Below, one piece after another: positions 43,547-52,378 of a stretch of DNA of 55,527 nt. Numbering within the stretch: the first letter of the stretch is position 1; each line of letters starts with the position of its first letter. Location: contig DASXRQ010000108.1 of the NCBI GenBank assembly GCA_036506495.1, positions 1 to 55,527 on the forward strand. Reading direction: 5' to 3'. The DNA comes from DASXRC01 sp036506495. GTDB taxonomy: Bacteria > Actinomycetota > Actinomycetes > Mycobacteriales > Micromonosporaceae. The position numbers and the translations under genes are program-made. The notes beneath the pieces are model-generated. The model made no database searches and was not told the DNA's origin. It saw only the letters and a list, made by a program, of their open reading frames with translations.

Positions 43547-46024
43547 TCAGCTCGCCGGGGGCGGGTCTCCCGGACCCGAGCCGTCGCCGTCGCGCTCGGG
43601 CGTCGGGCCGCGCCACACGGCATCCGGCAGGGGCGGCGCCGGCGCCCACGAGACGGTGATGGGATCGGGCGTGACCGGCAGCGCGAGCGTGAGCTTGGAG
43701 TGCCCGCGATGCGCGGCGACCGCCGCCCGGTGGTACGCCTCGATCTGGCGGACGAACGCCGGGTCGGAGTAGACGGTCCCGTCGACGAGTGGCCCACGGC
43801 GCCGCTCGAGAACCGCGACCGCGTCTTCGCCGGTGAGCGTCTTGTGGGTCTCGAGCGCGTGCGCGAGCGTGAGCACTTCGCGGCGGTTCTGGAGCAGCAG
43901 CTGGCGTGCCTCCTCGAGCAGCCGGCCGAGGTTGACCTCGATCCGGTCGGCCAAAGCGGTCTTCGCCTGCAGTTCCGTGTTCTGTCCCTTCTGCCGCTTG
44001 CCGCCCTGCCCGCCGCCGGGCGACCCGACCTCGAGGCGCTTGGCCGTCGAGTAGGAGGAGACCGTCGACCCCATGCCCCAGAAGCCCTCCATGTAGGTGG
44101 CGACCGTGGTGGCCGACTCGAGGTCGCCGGAGACGCCCGAGGAGCTGTCGCCGTCGTAGAAGATCCGCTCGCCCGCGAGCGAGGCCAGCGAGACGTAGAT
44201 GTCCGCCTCGTATTCGCTCCTCCACCGGGTGAACTGGTCCTCCGGCGGAATGCTCGCCACCATGCCCAGGTAGTCGCTGCCCTTCTCGATCGTGGCGATG
44301 TCGATCTCCATGTGGTGGCGCGTTCGGTACGCCAGCACCGCGTGGCAAGCCTCGTGGACGGCGACGGCGTGCCGCTCCCGCTCGATGTACTCGACGTCCT
44401 CCGGCGGGCCCAGCTCCTTGAACTGCTTCGCCTTGATGACATCCCTCCACTCGATGGCATCGCGACCGTCGCGGATGGAGTTGATCAAAGCCTCGTTCAC
44501 CATGTCCTTGATCGTGGCGCCGGTGGCGTACGGGGTGATGGTCGCCAGCTTGTCGATCTCGTCGGCGTTCAACGCGTGGCGCACCTTGTCGAGATACCCC
44601 TCGTACGTCCGGATCCGGCCAGCCTTGCTCGGGTAGCCCACCTTGTAGATGCGGTCGATACGGCCCGGCCGCAGCAGCGCCTCGTCGAGCGCCTCTGGCA
44701 TGTTGGTCGCCATCATCACGAGGATCCGGTACTTCGGCGGCGGCTTCGGGCGCATGCCGAACACTCGGCGCACGTACCGGTTGACGAACCCGCGCGGCTT
44801 CTTCAGGCCGGACAGCTCGGTCAGCAGGGCCTGCAGGGTTCCCATTCCCCCACTACCGCCCATGCCGGCGCCCATCACGTACTTGCTGCGCCGGCCAGCC
44901 GTACCGTTGTCCACAGTGGAGGTCAGCGCGTGCCGGGTCACCAGCCATTGGGCGTCCTCCGACAGGTAGGAGAACCCGTGGCAGCCAGCGTCCGCGAACG
45001 GGGCCGGCCGCATGCCGCGCGGGAAGGCGGGACCGCCGGGCCCCTGCGTCACGAGACCCCGGTTGCCCAGCGAGTCCGCCTCGTCGAAGAAGACGATCAC
45101 GCCGCCGTACCGCAACGCGAGCCTGCGCAGCTTGCGGAACAGGCCCTTGACCTTCAGGACGCCGACCCCGAAGAACATGTTGATGAACGCACCGGGGTCG
45201 ACGAACACGTACGGCTTGCCGGTCTCGCCCGCGACCGCCTCGGCCATCAGCGTCTTTCCGGTGCCGGGCGGGCCCCAGAGCAGCAGGCCGCCCGGGACGT
45301 AGCCGCCCTTCGACTCGATCGCCTGCGGGTCTTCCAGGAAGACGATGTTCTCCTTGACCCGCTCCAGCACGTGGTCCTGGCCCCACACGTCCTTGAACCG
45401 GGTCTTCACGTCGTCCGGGTAGTAGACGTCGACGCCACCCCGGGACAGGAACCAGAAGAGCGCACCGAACTGGATGACGATGAAGACGATGGCGAAGAGC
45501 AGCTGGAAGACCATCGGCATCAGCCGCCAAATGATCGCCGGTGCCTGGGCCAGCGCGAGCAACGGCGACGTGTGCAGCAACGCTCCCGCGATGATCGCGA
45601 ACATCGCGATCCAGAAGAGCCACTTGATGACCCGGGCTATCCGGAACCGCGTCCAGTCGGACAGTCGTCGGTGGGTCATGCGCTCGAACCCGCCGAAGAT
45701 CAGGTTCGTCCAGAACCGGTGGTAGCCGGACCAGTGCTCGCTGATCAGGAAGTGCAGCTGCCGGAGGATCTCCAGGCCGAGCAGCACAAGCAGCCATGGG
45801 CGGCGCTGCAGCTGAACCCGGTTCGCCTCCGCGAACTGGTTCTGCAAGAGCGGGTTCTCCGCCATCGACGCCCAGACGAGGACGAACCAGACGACGACGA
45901 TGCCGAGGATGAACTTCAGCCGGTCCCACATCGGGAGCGGCTTGCGGGTGGGTCGCGAGTCGTCGCGCGGCTGCTCGTCGGGCGGCCGGAGCCCTTCAAC
46001 GGGAGTCTTCGCACCGGGCATCAT
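43547..46024 (-). CDS. Atypical FtsH-like AAA+ zinc metalloprotease
   Basis: An 825-residue membrane protease. Hydrophobic helices lie at about 37-55, 75-95, 133-152 and 170-193, more than the two of classical FtsH. The AAA module has Walker A GPPGTGKT (251-258) and Walker B FFDEAD (312-317). An unusual insert of about 75 residues (321-395, including GCHGFSYLSEDAQWLV) follows before the sensor and arginine fingers (LLRPGRIDRIY). The M41 domain has HEACH (557-561) and Asp634 (SGDLESATT). It should degrade membrane or misfolded proteins with ATP. It is coupled to an upstream lipoprotein gene by a TGATG overlap. Confidence 0.88.
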   Translation of the reverse strand: MMPGAKTPVEGLRPPDEQPRDDSRPTRKPLPMWDRLKFILGIVVVWFVLVWASMAENPLLQNQFAEANRVQLQRRPWLLVLLGLEILRQLHFLISEHWSGYHRFWTNLIFGGFERMTHRRLSDWTRFRIARVIKWLFWIAMFAIIAGALLHTSPLLALAQAPAIIWRLMPMVFQLLFAIVFIVIQFGALFWFLSRGGVDVYYPDDVKTRFKDVWGQDHVLERVKENIVFLEDPQAIESKGGYVPGGLLLWGPPGTGKTLMAEAVAGETGKPYVFVDPGAFINMFFGVGVLKVKGLFRKLRRLALRYGGVIVFFDEADSLGNRGLVTQGPGGPAFPRGMRPAPFADAGCHGFSYLSEDAQWLVTRHALTSTVDNGTAGRRSKYVMGAGMGGSGGMGTLQALLTELSGLKKPRGFVNRYVRRVFGMRPKPPPKYRILVMMATNMPEALDEALLRPGRIDRIYKVGYPSKAGRIRTYEGYLDKVRHALNADEIDKLATITPYATGATIKDMVNEALINSIRDGRDAIEWRDVIKAKQFKELGPPEDVEYIERERHAVAVHEACHAVLAYRTRHHMEIDIATIEKGSDYLGMVASIPPEDQFTRWRSEYEADIYVSLASLAGERIFYDGDSSSGVSGDLESATTVATYMEGFWGMGSTVSSYSTAKRLEVGSPGGGQGGKRQKGQNTELQAKTALADRIEVNLGRLLEEARQLLLQNRREVLTLAHALETHKTLTGEDAVAVLERRRGPLVDGTVYSDPAFVRQIEAYHRAAVAAHRGHSKLTLALPVTPDPITVSWAPAPPLPDAVWRGPTPERDGDGSGPGDPPPAS

Positions 46025-46785
46025 CAGCGGCTCCTTACCGTGAAGGACGTTGCGATCGTGTTGAGCTGATCGAAGTGTTCGCGGTAGTACGCGGCCGCGC
46101 AGCTGATGACGAACAGGTACGCGCGGCTGGAATCGCTGCTCAGCAGGACCGTCTGGTCGAAGGTGTGCAGGACATCGCTGTACTTGGCGTTGTAGTAGTT
46201 GAAGACCGTGCGAACACCCTTGATCCCGTTGCCGGGGTCGAGCACCCGATCGCCGATCAGCTCGAATCCGGACAGTCCCGACCAGCGAAGGCGAGCCTCG
46301 TTCAGGCTGAGCTCACCCTTCTGGAACGAATCGATGATCTCCTGGTCATGTTGCGCCGCCACCTTGCGCCCGCTGTCGGTGACCGGCAGGAACAGGTCTC
46401 GCAGCGCGTTGATGGACATCTCGTCGCGCTGATCCTCGGTGAGCTTCCGTACCTGGGCATACACGAAAGGCTTGCCGTCGTTGCCGAACAGCACGTCGGG
46501 GTTCTCACCGCTGCGGTCCGAGTCGTACGCGGCCTGCCAGGCCCGGGCCGCATCACGTTTTGCCGACTCGAACGACGCCGGGTCAACCGGGTCGGTGAAG
46601 ACATCCGGCGCGATCGGGTCGACCTTGCGCCACTCGTGCGGCACCTTGAAATAGAGGTGCTCGTTGGAGTTCTTCACGTACGTGTAGGTGGGAGCACCGC
46701 AGGCAGCCACCGCAGATACCAGCGCGGCCAGGAGCAGCGTCAACCGTGCCGGCCGTCGTGTCGGCTTGATCATGGTCGCCGCCAT
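46024..46785 (-). CDS. Lipoprotein coupled to the FtsH-like protease
   Basis: A 253-residue lipoprotein. The signal peptide TLLLAALVSAVAACG ends in a lipobox. A compact domain follows, beginning YVKNSNEHLYFKVPHEWRKVD and ending FDQLNTIATSFTVRS, a Mog1/PsbP-like or LpqN-like pattern, though the family is not certain. ATG 46785 is chosen for the GGGGGG run 7 nt before it. The stop overlaps the protease start (TGATG), so it probably acts with that protease, for example as an extracytoplasmic adaptor or substrate sensor. Confidence 0.75.
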   Translation of the reverse strand: MAATMIKPTRRPARLTLLLAALVSAVAACGAPTYTYVKNSNEHLYFKVPHEWRKVDPIAPDVFTDPVDPASFESAKRDAARAWQAAYDSDRSGENPDVLFGNDGKPFVYAQVRKLTEDQRDEMSINALRDLFLPVTDSGRKVAAQHDQEIIDSFQKGELSLNEARLRWSGLSGFELIGDRVLDPGNGIKGVRTVFNYYNAKYSDVLHTFDQTVLLSSDSSRAYLFVISCAAAYYREHFDQLNTIATSFTVRSR

Positions 46786-46931
46786 ACCGCCGCCCCCCGC
46801 CAGTAGGGCCCGTCCGTTCTTGCAGTATGGCGCGCACGTGTTACGGCTCGTTACCGGTCGTTCGGGCGGGATCGGGATATTGGTGGGCACGCACCCACCT
46901 TGCCTTCGGTTCGAACCGTGGCGCGCGCGAA

Positions 46932-47324
46932 CTAACGAAGTGCGTCCAGATAGGCCGCCGCCAGCCGCTTCGGTGCGCGGGCGAGCCACGCCTCCACGAC
47001 GAGTTCCTTCAGATCGGCCCCGGAGATCCGATCGAGCCGCACCAAGATCGCCGGGTAGCCGTTGAAGTGCGGCGTCGTGAAATAGACGTCCGGGTCGGAC
47101 GCCAGCAGAGCCTCCTTGGCGCCGAGATCCGGTACGCGGGCGGCCAGGATCGGGCCGTCCGGTGCGGCGTCACCGAGCGCTTCAAGATCCCCGCGCCGTA
47201 ACGGGCGCTCCCACGCGATCGACTTGTCCCTCACCGACCAGTGGAGGAGGCCGTCACGCCCCTCGCCTTCCGAGGTTTCTGGCAAGGCCAGCGCGACCCG
47301 GCGTACGTCCTCCCAGTTAGCCAT
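46932..47324 (-). CDS. MmcQ/YjbR family protein
   Basis: A 130-residue cytoplasmic protein with the YjbR fold. The N-terminus is ANWEDVRRVALALPETSEG, the middle is HWSVRDKSIAWERPL, and the C-terminus is ELVVEAWLARAPKRLAAAYL. These proteins resemble phosphoribosyl/DNA-binding folds but have no assigned role. ATG 47324 is chosen because TATGGT lies 7 nt upstream, rather than ATG 47336, which is part of that same box. Confidence 0.85.
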   Translation of the reverse strand: MANWEDVRRVALALPETSEGEGRDGLLHWSVRDKSIAWERPLRRGDLEALGDAAPDGPILAARVPDLGAKEALLASDPDVYFTTPHFNGYPAILVRLDRISGADLKELVVEAWLARAPKRLAAAYLDALR

Positions 47325-47331
47325 AACGGAC

Positions 47332-47337
47332 ACCATA
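47332..47337 (-). promoter_or_regulatory. -10 box TATGGT of a leaderless promoter (YjbR gene)
   Basis: TATGGT plus 7 nt then ATG 47324. The 13-bp tandem array begins 22 nt further upstream. Confidence 0.45.
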
Positions 47338-47358
47338 GGCCGACTCGCCCGCCCGGAC

Positions 47359-47410
47359 GGATAGCAGGCGCGGATAGCAGGCGCGGATAGCAGGCGCGGA
47401 TAGCGGGCGC
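47359..47410. repeat. Tandem array, four 13-bp units
   Basis: GGATAGCAGGCGC is repeated three times exactly, with a fourth copy carrying A to G. The array fills the divergent promoter region between the YjbR gene and the helix-turn-helix gene. The unit is not a multiple of 10.5 bp, so sites would rotate around the helix. Confidence 0.9.
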
Positions 47411-47449
47411 CCGGAACGGGTAAGGAGCCGGCCGGAGGAGGTGGATCGC

Positions 47450-48247
47450 ATGCTCGATCCGATGGCCGTATCGGCGTTGCTTGGGCGGAACCTGGAACGC
47501 CTGCGGGTCGACGCAACGGCGACCTATAACGACCTTGCGCGGGCCGCCCGCCGGCTCGGTCTGGACTGGTCGGAGCAGTGGTTCGCCGCCATCGAGCTGG
47601 GGACGCGGCCGATGAGCGCCGAGGAGTTGATCGCGCTCCCGATGGTGCTGGCCGAGGCGCTCCGCCGCACGGTCGGGCTCGGCGATCTGCTGCTGGGGGA
47701 TGAGCCGATCCGGCTGGCCGCCGGGTCGACACCGGTCAGCGCGGGTGCGCTGCGCAACATGCTGGCCGCACCGCCACAACGACGCGCGTTCGTCGCGGAC
47801 CACGAGACCTGGGCGACGCCCGATGACAGCCCGCTCGTGCGCGCCGCCGAACGCATGCGGGAGATCAGGGAGGCGGGCCTGGGCGATGTCGACGTCCGCG
47901 CTCTCGCGCAGGCCGAGGAGGGCGGCGGCGAACGGGAGGCTCGGCTCGCCCGGCGGCTCGGCGTACCGCCCGTGGTCGTGTTCGCCGCGTGCGCCGCACT
48001 GTGGGGCCGTTCGTTGACCGAGGAGCGCGCCGCCCGGGTCCGCGAGGGCGGCGACAGCGCACCGCCCGCCGTCATCATGCGGCGCCTCACCGCGGAACTC
48101 GCTCGCAAGATCGCCCGGGCCGCGGCGGCGGGGCACCCCGACGAGGCGGCCGCGCCCGTCCTCACCGCAACCATTCCGCCAACGAGCGCTCTCGCGACCC
48201 AGGTGCCCAGCGTCCCCGCGGCGATCTCGGATCCGGCCGCACCGTAG
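47450..48247 (+). CDS. Helix-turn-helix (XRE-like) protein
   Basis: A 265-residue protein with an N-terminal Cro/XRE-type domain: LGRNLERLRVDATATYNDLARAAR, then LDWSEQWFAAIELGTRPMSAEELIALP. An Ala-rich C-terminal region without a recognised domain follows. A short helical segment in the middle (LARRLGVPPVVVFAACAALW) could be a second DNA-binding or dimer unit. ATG 47450 is chosen because GGAGGAG ends 9 nt upstream; the GTG at 47441 is too close. Target unknown; it could control itself or the YjbR gene through the 13-bp array. Confidence 0.7.
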   Translation: MLDPMAVSALLGRNLERLRVDATATYNDLARAARRLGLDWSEQWFAAIELGTRPMSAEELIALPMVLAEALRRTVGLGDLLLGDEPIRLAAGSTPVSAGALRNMLAAPPQRRAFVADHETWATPDDSPLVRAAERMREIREAGLGDVDVRALAQAEEGGGEREARLARRLGVPPVVVFAACAALWGRSLTEERAARVREGGDSAPPAVIMRRLTAELARKIARAAAAGHPDEAAAPVLTATIPPTSALATQVPSVPAAISDPAAP

Positions 48248-48344
48248 CCACCGATCGCCGCGACCGATCGCCGCGTTTGCCGGCGGCCGGCCCGAAACGG
48301 CAGCAGAATGCCGATCGGACGCCCCGTCACCGCGGGAGGTGGGC

Positions 48345-49694
48345 ATGGCAGGCAGAGCCATTCACGACGCAAGCGGCATGCGGACGCCGAGGATCGTCAT
48401 CATCGGCGCCGGGTTCGCCGGCTTTCACGCTGCGCGGACGTTGAGCAAGATCGCCCGCGGCCGGGCCGAGGTGGTCGTCGTCAACCCGACCGACTACTTC
48501 CTGTACCTGCCGCTGCTGCCGGAGGTCGCTACCGGGGTGCTGGACCCTCGCCGGGTCACGGTGTCGCTGCCAGCCGCGCTGCCGAAGGTGCGGCTCATCC
48601 TTGGCGAGGCCACCCGGATCGACCTCGACCGGCGCGAGGTCGAGTACGCCGATCCGGAGTGCGGAGAGGGATCCGTGGCGTACGACCGGCTGGTGTTGGC
48701 GGCCGGGAGTGTCCACAAGCTACTGCCGATCCCCGGTGTCGCCGAGCACGCGCACGGCTTCCGCGGCATACCGGAGGCGCTGTACCTCCGCGACCACATG
48801 ACCCGCCAGGTCGAGCTGGCCGACCTTACCGACGACCCGCACGAGCGGGCCGCCCGGCTGACCTTCGTCGTGGTCGGCGCCGGATACACCGGCACGGAGG
48901 TCGCCGCGCAGAGCGTGCTCTACACCGACATCCTCCATCGCCGCCACCCCCGACTCCGCGACCACCGACCACAGTGGATGCTGCTTGATGTGGCGCCGCG
49001 CGTGCTCCCGGAGCTCGACGAGCGGATGTCCCGCACCGCCGACGCCGTCCTCCGCAGACGCGGCATCGACGTCCGACCGGGCGTAACGGTCCGGGAGGCT
49101 GACGCCGACGGCGTACGCCTTTCCGACGGCACAACGGTCGCCACCCGCTCGCTGATCTGGTGTGTCGGCGTGCGCCCTGACCCGATCGTCGCCGAGCTCG
49201 GCCTCGACACGGCCAAGGGTCGCCTCATCGTGGACGAATACCTCGCCGTGCCGGGACACCCCGAGGTGTACGCCTGTGGCGATGCGGCCGCCGTGCCCGA
49301 CCTGACCCGTCCCGGCCAGCTCACTCCGATGACGGCCCAGCATGCCGTACGCCAGGGCAAGCGGGCTGCGCGCAACATCGCCGCCTCGTACGGCTCGGGC
49401 CGGCGCCGCCAGTACCGCCACCGGGACCTCGGGTTCGTCGTAGACCTCGGCGGTCCACAGGCGGCCGCCAACCCGTTCGGGGTGGCGCTCGCGGGCGCAC
49501 CGGCCAAGGCCGTCACGGCCGGGTACCACCTGCTGTCGCTGCCCGGCAACCGCGCCCGCACCGCCGCCGATTGGGTGCTCGAAGCGGTGCTCCCCCGCCA
49601 GACCGTGCAACTCGGCTTGGTCCGGTCGCCGAATGTGCCGCTCGAGACCGCGCCACCCAGGACACCCGCCGCCAGGTCGGTGGCGTCGTCCTAG
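48345..49694 (+). CDS. NADH dehydrogenase-like FAD oxidoreductase (NDH-2 type)
   Basis: A 449-residue flavoprotein. The FAD Rossmann motif is IIGAGFAGFHAARTL (about 19-33), the NADH motif is FVVVGAGYTGTEVAAQ, and the second FAD contact is VYACGDAAAVPDLT. Type II NADH dehydrogenases pass electrons from NADH to quinone without pumping protons. A sulfide:quinone or other pyridine-nucleotide oxidoreductase is possible, but no redox Cys pair is visible. ATG follows GGGAGG. It converges with the ankyrin gene, overlapping by 4 nt. Confidence 0.88.
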   Translation: MAGRAIHDASGMRTPRIVIIGAGFAGFHAARTLSKIARGRAEVVVVNPTDYFLYLPLLPEVATGVLDPRRVTVSLPAALPKVRLILGEATRIDLDRREVEYADPECGEGSVAYDRLVLAAGSVHKLLPIPGVAEHAHGFRGIPEALYLRDHMTRQVELADLTDDPHERAARLTFVVVGAGYTGTEVAAQSVLYTDILHRRHPRLRDHRPQWMLLDVAPRVLPELDERMSRTADAVLRRRGIDVRPGVTVREADADGVRLSDGTTVATRSLIWCVGVRPDPIVAELGLDTAKGRLIVDEYLAVPGHPEVYACGDAAAVPDLTRPGQLTPMTAQHAVRQGKRAARNIAASYGSGRRRQYRHRDLGFVVDLGGPQAAANPFGVALAGAPAKAVTAGYHLLSLPGNRARTAADWVLEAVLPRQTVQLGLVRSPNVPLETAPPRTPAARSVASS

Positions 49695-51211
49695 GACCGG
49701 CCGGCGAGGTACTCCGCCACCTCCATCTGTCCACTGTGGCGCGCCCACCCGGCCGGCGTCGGGTCCGGCGGCGCGAACTGGCCAGGCGTGTCATCGGCCG
49801 CCGGCGCAGCGGGATCCGCGCCGAGGTCGACGAGCTCCATGACAACGTGGAGGTGACCGCAGACGGCCGCCGTGTGTAGCGCCGACGTCCGTGGGTCGTT
49901 GACCGGGAAGCCGATCGACACGAGCAACCGCACCGCGTCCGGCCGGTCGAGACCCGCGGCCCGGTGCAGGGCGTACGGATGAGTGGCGACGGCCCGCCCC
50001 GCGAGGCCCGGGTCGGTGGCCAGCAGCCGCCGGACGGCCGGGCGGTCGCCGCGCAGGCAAGCCGCGACGAGCTGGTCCGCCGGATCGAGTGGCCGCGCCC
50101 GTGCCCCGGCCGCCGCCAACAGGTTGGCGACTTCGGTGCTGCCGCCGAGCACCGCGAGGTCGTACGCGGTCCGGCCCGCCTCGTCGGCGGCCTCGAGGCC
50201 GATGTCGAGGCGTGCGCAGTGACGCACGAGGAGCCGTGCCCGGTCGGGCAGGTTGCGCTCGGCGGCGTACCAGAGCTCCTCCTCCACCAGCCGCCGCGGG
50301 GCTGGCAGCCCCGGGTGGCGGCCGATCCGGGTACGCCACGGGCCGCCCGTGTCCCGGCCGAGGCCGTGATCGAACAATGGTTCGAAGTGTGCGTCGTCGT
50401 ACGGGTAGCCGCCGGCATTGCTCAGGGCCTGCGCGTCGTTGGGATCGGCGCCGGCGTCGAGCAACAGCCGCGCGAGTGCCAGTCCGTGCAGATGCGCGGG
50501 TTGGCGGATCGGGTCACGGCGCCCGTGGAACGCTCCGCTTAGGGCGGTCACGGGTGGCGGCTCGCTCGCCGGCAGGTAGCCGGCGTTGGGATCGGCGCCG
50601 TGCGCGAGGAGCAGCCGGGCGACCTCCAATGTGGACCCGTCCGTCCGGGTGTCGTCCACTCTGGAGAGGGCCAGGTAGAGCAGGGGCGGCCAGCGGTACG
50701 GGCCACCGTCGCGGTTGGCCAGCGACGCGTCCGCCGACAGCAGCGCGCGAGCGACGGCGACGTCGCCGACTGCGGCGGCCACGTGGATGTTGCCGTAGGT
50801 CAGCCCGGGGTGGCTAGCGTGCAGCTCGATGGCACGCAGCCGGCGGCGCGGGAAGTCGGCGTCGTTGTCCGGACCGTAGGTCAAGCAGGCCAGCCGCAGA
50901 AACTGCTCGGCCGGACCATTACCCCCGGCCGGCTCGGCGTACGGGGTCCGGCCGTAACGGGCGACCACGCCGAGGTAGGCGCGCAACCGGCGCCAGCTGG
51001 CGAAGCCATACGAGCGAGCGATCACCAGCTGCGCGTCGCCGAGCGTGAACGCGGAGCGGGCGGCCTCGTCGGTGCCGATCAGCTGTGGATGCAGCTCGCG
51101 GGCGAGCCCGACGTGCTTGGGATGGCCGGCCCGGACGCCGGCGCGAAGGTCCTTGGCCTGCTTTCGCAGCTGTTCCAGGGACGGGTTGGGGGGCAGGATA
51201 CCGGCCAGCAT
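49691..51211 (-). CDS. Ankyrin-repeat protein
   Basis: A 506-residue protein. The N-terminal region (SLEQLRKQAKDLRAG, HPQLIG, FTLGDAQLVIARSYGFASWRRL) is the motif found at the start of many bacterial ankyrin proteins. Ankyrin units are spread over residues 160-500, such as EVARLLLAHGADPNAG, LARLLLDAGADPNDA and HVVMELVDLGADP. It is a cytoplasmic protein-binding scaffold; no enzymatic domain is seen. ATG follows GAGGAGG. Confidence 0.88.
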   Translation of the reverse strand: MLAGILPPNPSLEQLRKQAKDLRAGVRAGHPKHVGLARELHPQLIGTDEAARSAFTLGDAQLVIARSYGFASWRRLRAYLGVVARYGRTPYAEPAGGNGPAEQFLRLACLTYGPDNDADFPRRRLRAIELHASHPGLTYGNIHVAAAVGDVAVARALLSADASLANRDGGPYRWPPLLYLALSRVDDTRTDGSTLEVARLLLAHGADPNAGYLPASEPPPVTALSGAFHGRRDPIRQPAHLHGLALARLLLDAGADPNDAQALSNAGGYPYDDAHFEPLFDHGLGRDTGGPWRTRIGRHPGLPAPRRLVEEELWYAAERNLPDRARLLVRHCARLDIGLEAADEAGRTAYDLAVLGGSTEVANLLAAAGARARPLDPADQLVAACLRGDRPAVRRLLATDPGLAGRAVATHPYALHRAAGLDRPDAVRLLVSIGFPVNDPRTSALHTAAVCGHLHVVMELVDLGADPAAPAADDTPGQFAPPDPTPAGWARHSGQMEVAEYLAGRS

Positions 51212-51407
51212 CGCGGCCTCCTCTCGGACGCGCCTGCGGTCCGCATCACCAGGCCGAAAGGAGAAACCGAGGTACGCTGGGCGGTCACTGCCGGGTGGGC
51301 TCCGCCCTTCGCGCGGACCGCTGGCGCCCCGAACGCCACCACCACGCTAACCCACCGGCTGCCCGCGGTCACTGGATTATCGAATGGCCCGGTGTCCACA
51401 GTGGTCC

Positions 51408-52307
51408 TTACCAGGGTGCGGTGGTGCGCAGCGCCTCGAGCAGCGCCTCGGCAAGGGGTCGGACACGACGACGCCGGGCGATGGCCACGCCGATGTGGCG
51501 GGCGGGCAGCGGCGGCCGCAGTGGGACGGCCGCGACCGCGTCGGCGTACGGGCCGAGCGCGACCTGCGGAATCAACGAGACGCCGACACCGGCGGCGACG
51601 AGGGACTGTGCGAAAAAGTAGTCGGTGCTCGTGCATGAGACGCGGAACTCGAAACCGGCGAGCTCGGCGTACCTGCGCAGCACGTCCTCGGTCTTGATGC
51701 ATCCCTGAATCCAACGCTCGTCGGCGAGGTCGGCCAGCTGGAGCGAGTCCCGCTCGGCGAGCCGATGGCTGCGCGGCAGCACGACCCACATCGGATCGTC
51801 GAGCAGCGGCGTCCAGGTCAGGCCCGAGCGATCGCCGGCGCGGACCGGAGGCGGGCCGACGAAATGGTACGCCAACGCGAGGTCCGCGCCACCCTGGCGG
51901 ACCAATGGCAGGCTCTCCTCGGGTTCGTGCTCGAGGACGGTGACCTCGACCTCGGGGTGGTCCGCAGCGAACCCGTTGAGCGCGGCCGGCAGGAGCCGCT
52001 GGCCTCCACTCGTGAACGTCGCGACGGTCAGCGTGGAGCGCCCGAGTGCGAGGCGGTCGATTTCCGCCTGCGCCTGGGCCAGCTCGGCGGAGATGGACTC
52101 GGCGGCCTCGACCAGGACCCGACCCGGCTCGGTCAGCACCACACCGCGCGGGCTGCGGTTGACGACGGCGGCACCGAGAGTCCGTTCCAGCGCGGCGATC
52201 TGCTGGGACACGGCCGACGGCGTGAAGAGCAGGGCCTCGGCCGCCTTGCTGAAGCTGCCGTGCCGGGCGACCTCGCGCAGGACCCGGAGCCGTTGAACGT
52301 CGATCAT
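51408..52307 (-). CDS. LysR-family transcriptional regulator
   Basis: A 299-residue LTTR. The N-terminal winged helix is RLRVLREVARHGSFSKAAEAL with FTPSAVSQQIAALE. A periplasmic-binding-like effector domain occupies about residues 90-290. ATG 52307 follows GGAGAG and is chosen over in-frame codons upstream. It is divergent from an EamA exporter with a palindromic site between, so it probably controls that exporter in response to its substrate. Confidence 0.92.
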   Translation of the reverse strand: MIDVQRLRVLREVARHGSFSKAAEALLFTPSAVSQQIAALERTLGAAVVNRSPRGVVLTEPGRVLVEAAESISAELAQAQAEIDRLALGRSTLTVATFTSGGQRLLPAALNGFAADHPEVEVTVLEHEPEESLPLVRQGGADLALAYHFVGPPPVRAGDRSGLTWTPLLDDPMWVVLPRSHRLAERDSLQLADLADERWIQGCIKTEDVLRRYAELAGFEFRVSCTSTDYFFAQSLVAAGVGVSLIPQVALGPYADAVAAVPLRPPLPARHIGVAIARRRRVRPLAEALLEALRTTAPW

Positions 52308-52327
52308 AAGCTCTCCTAACAGCTCCT

Positions 52328-52351
52328 TAAGCAAGTGGCCACTTCCGCTTA
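52328..52351. promoter_or_regulatory. Palindromic site between lysR and eamA genes, candidate LTTR operator
   Basis: AAGTGGCCACTT (52333-52344) is a perfect 12-bp palindrome flanked by TAAGC and GCTTA (52328-52332, 52347-52351). It is the only symmetric element in the 71-nt divergent gap and has the T-N11-A style of LysR sites. Confidence 0.55.
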
Positions 52352-52378
52352 TCACTCTACCCCGCGCAGTCTTGGGCC

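Noticed and set aside
42722..46069. A 1115-codon open frame on the plus strand opposite the FtsH-like gene
   Set aside because: It is a shadow produced by high GC third positions. The minus strand encodes an intact AAA protease with catalytic motifs, while the plus frame is Arg/Pro/His-rich without domains.
47359..47410. CRISPR array
   Set aside because: The 13-bp units are directly adjacent, with no spacers and no cas genes nearby.
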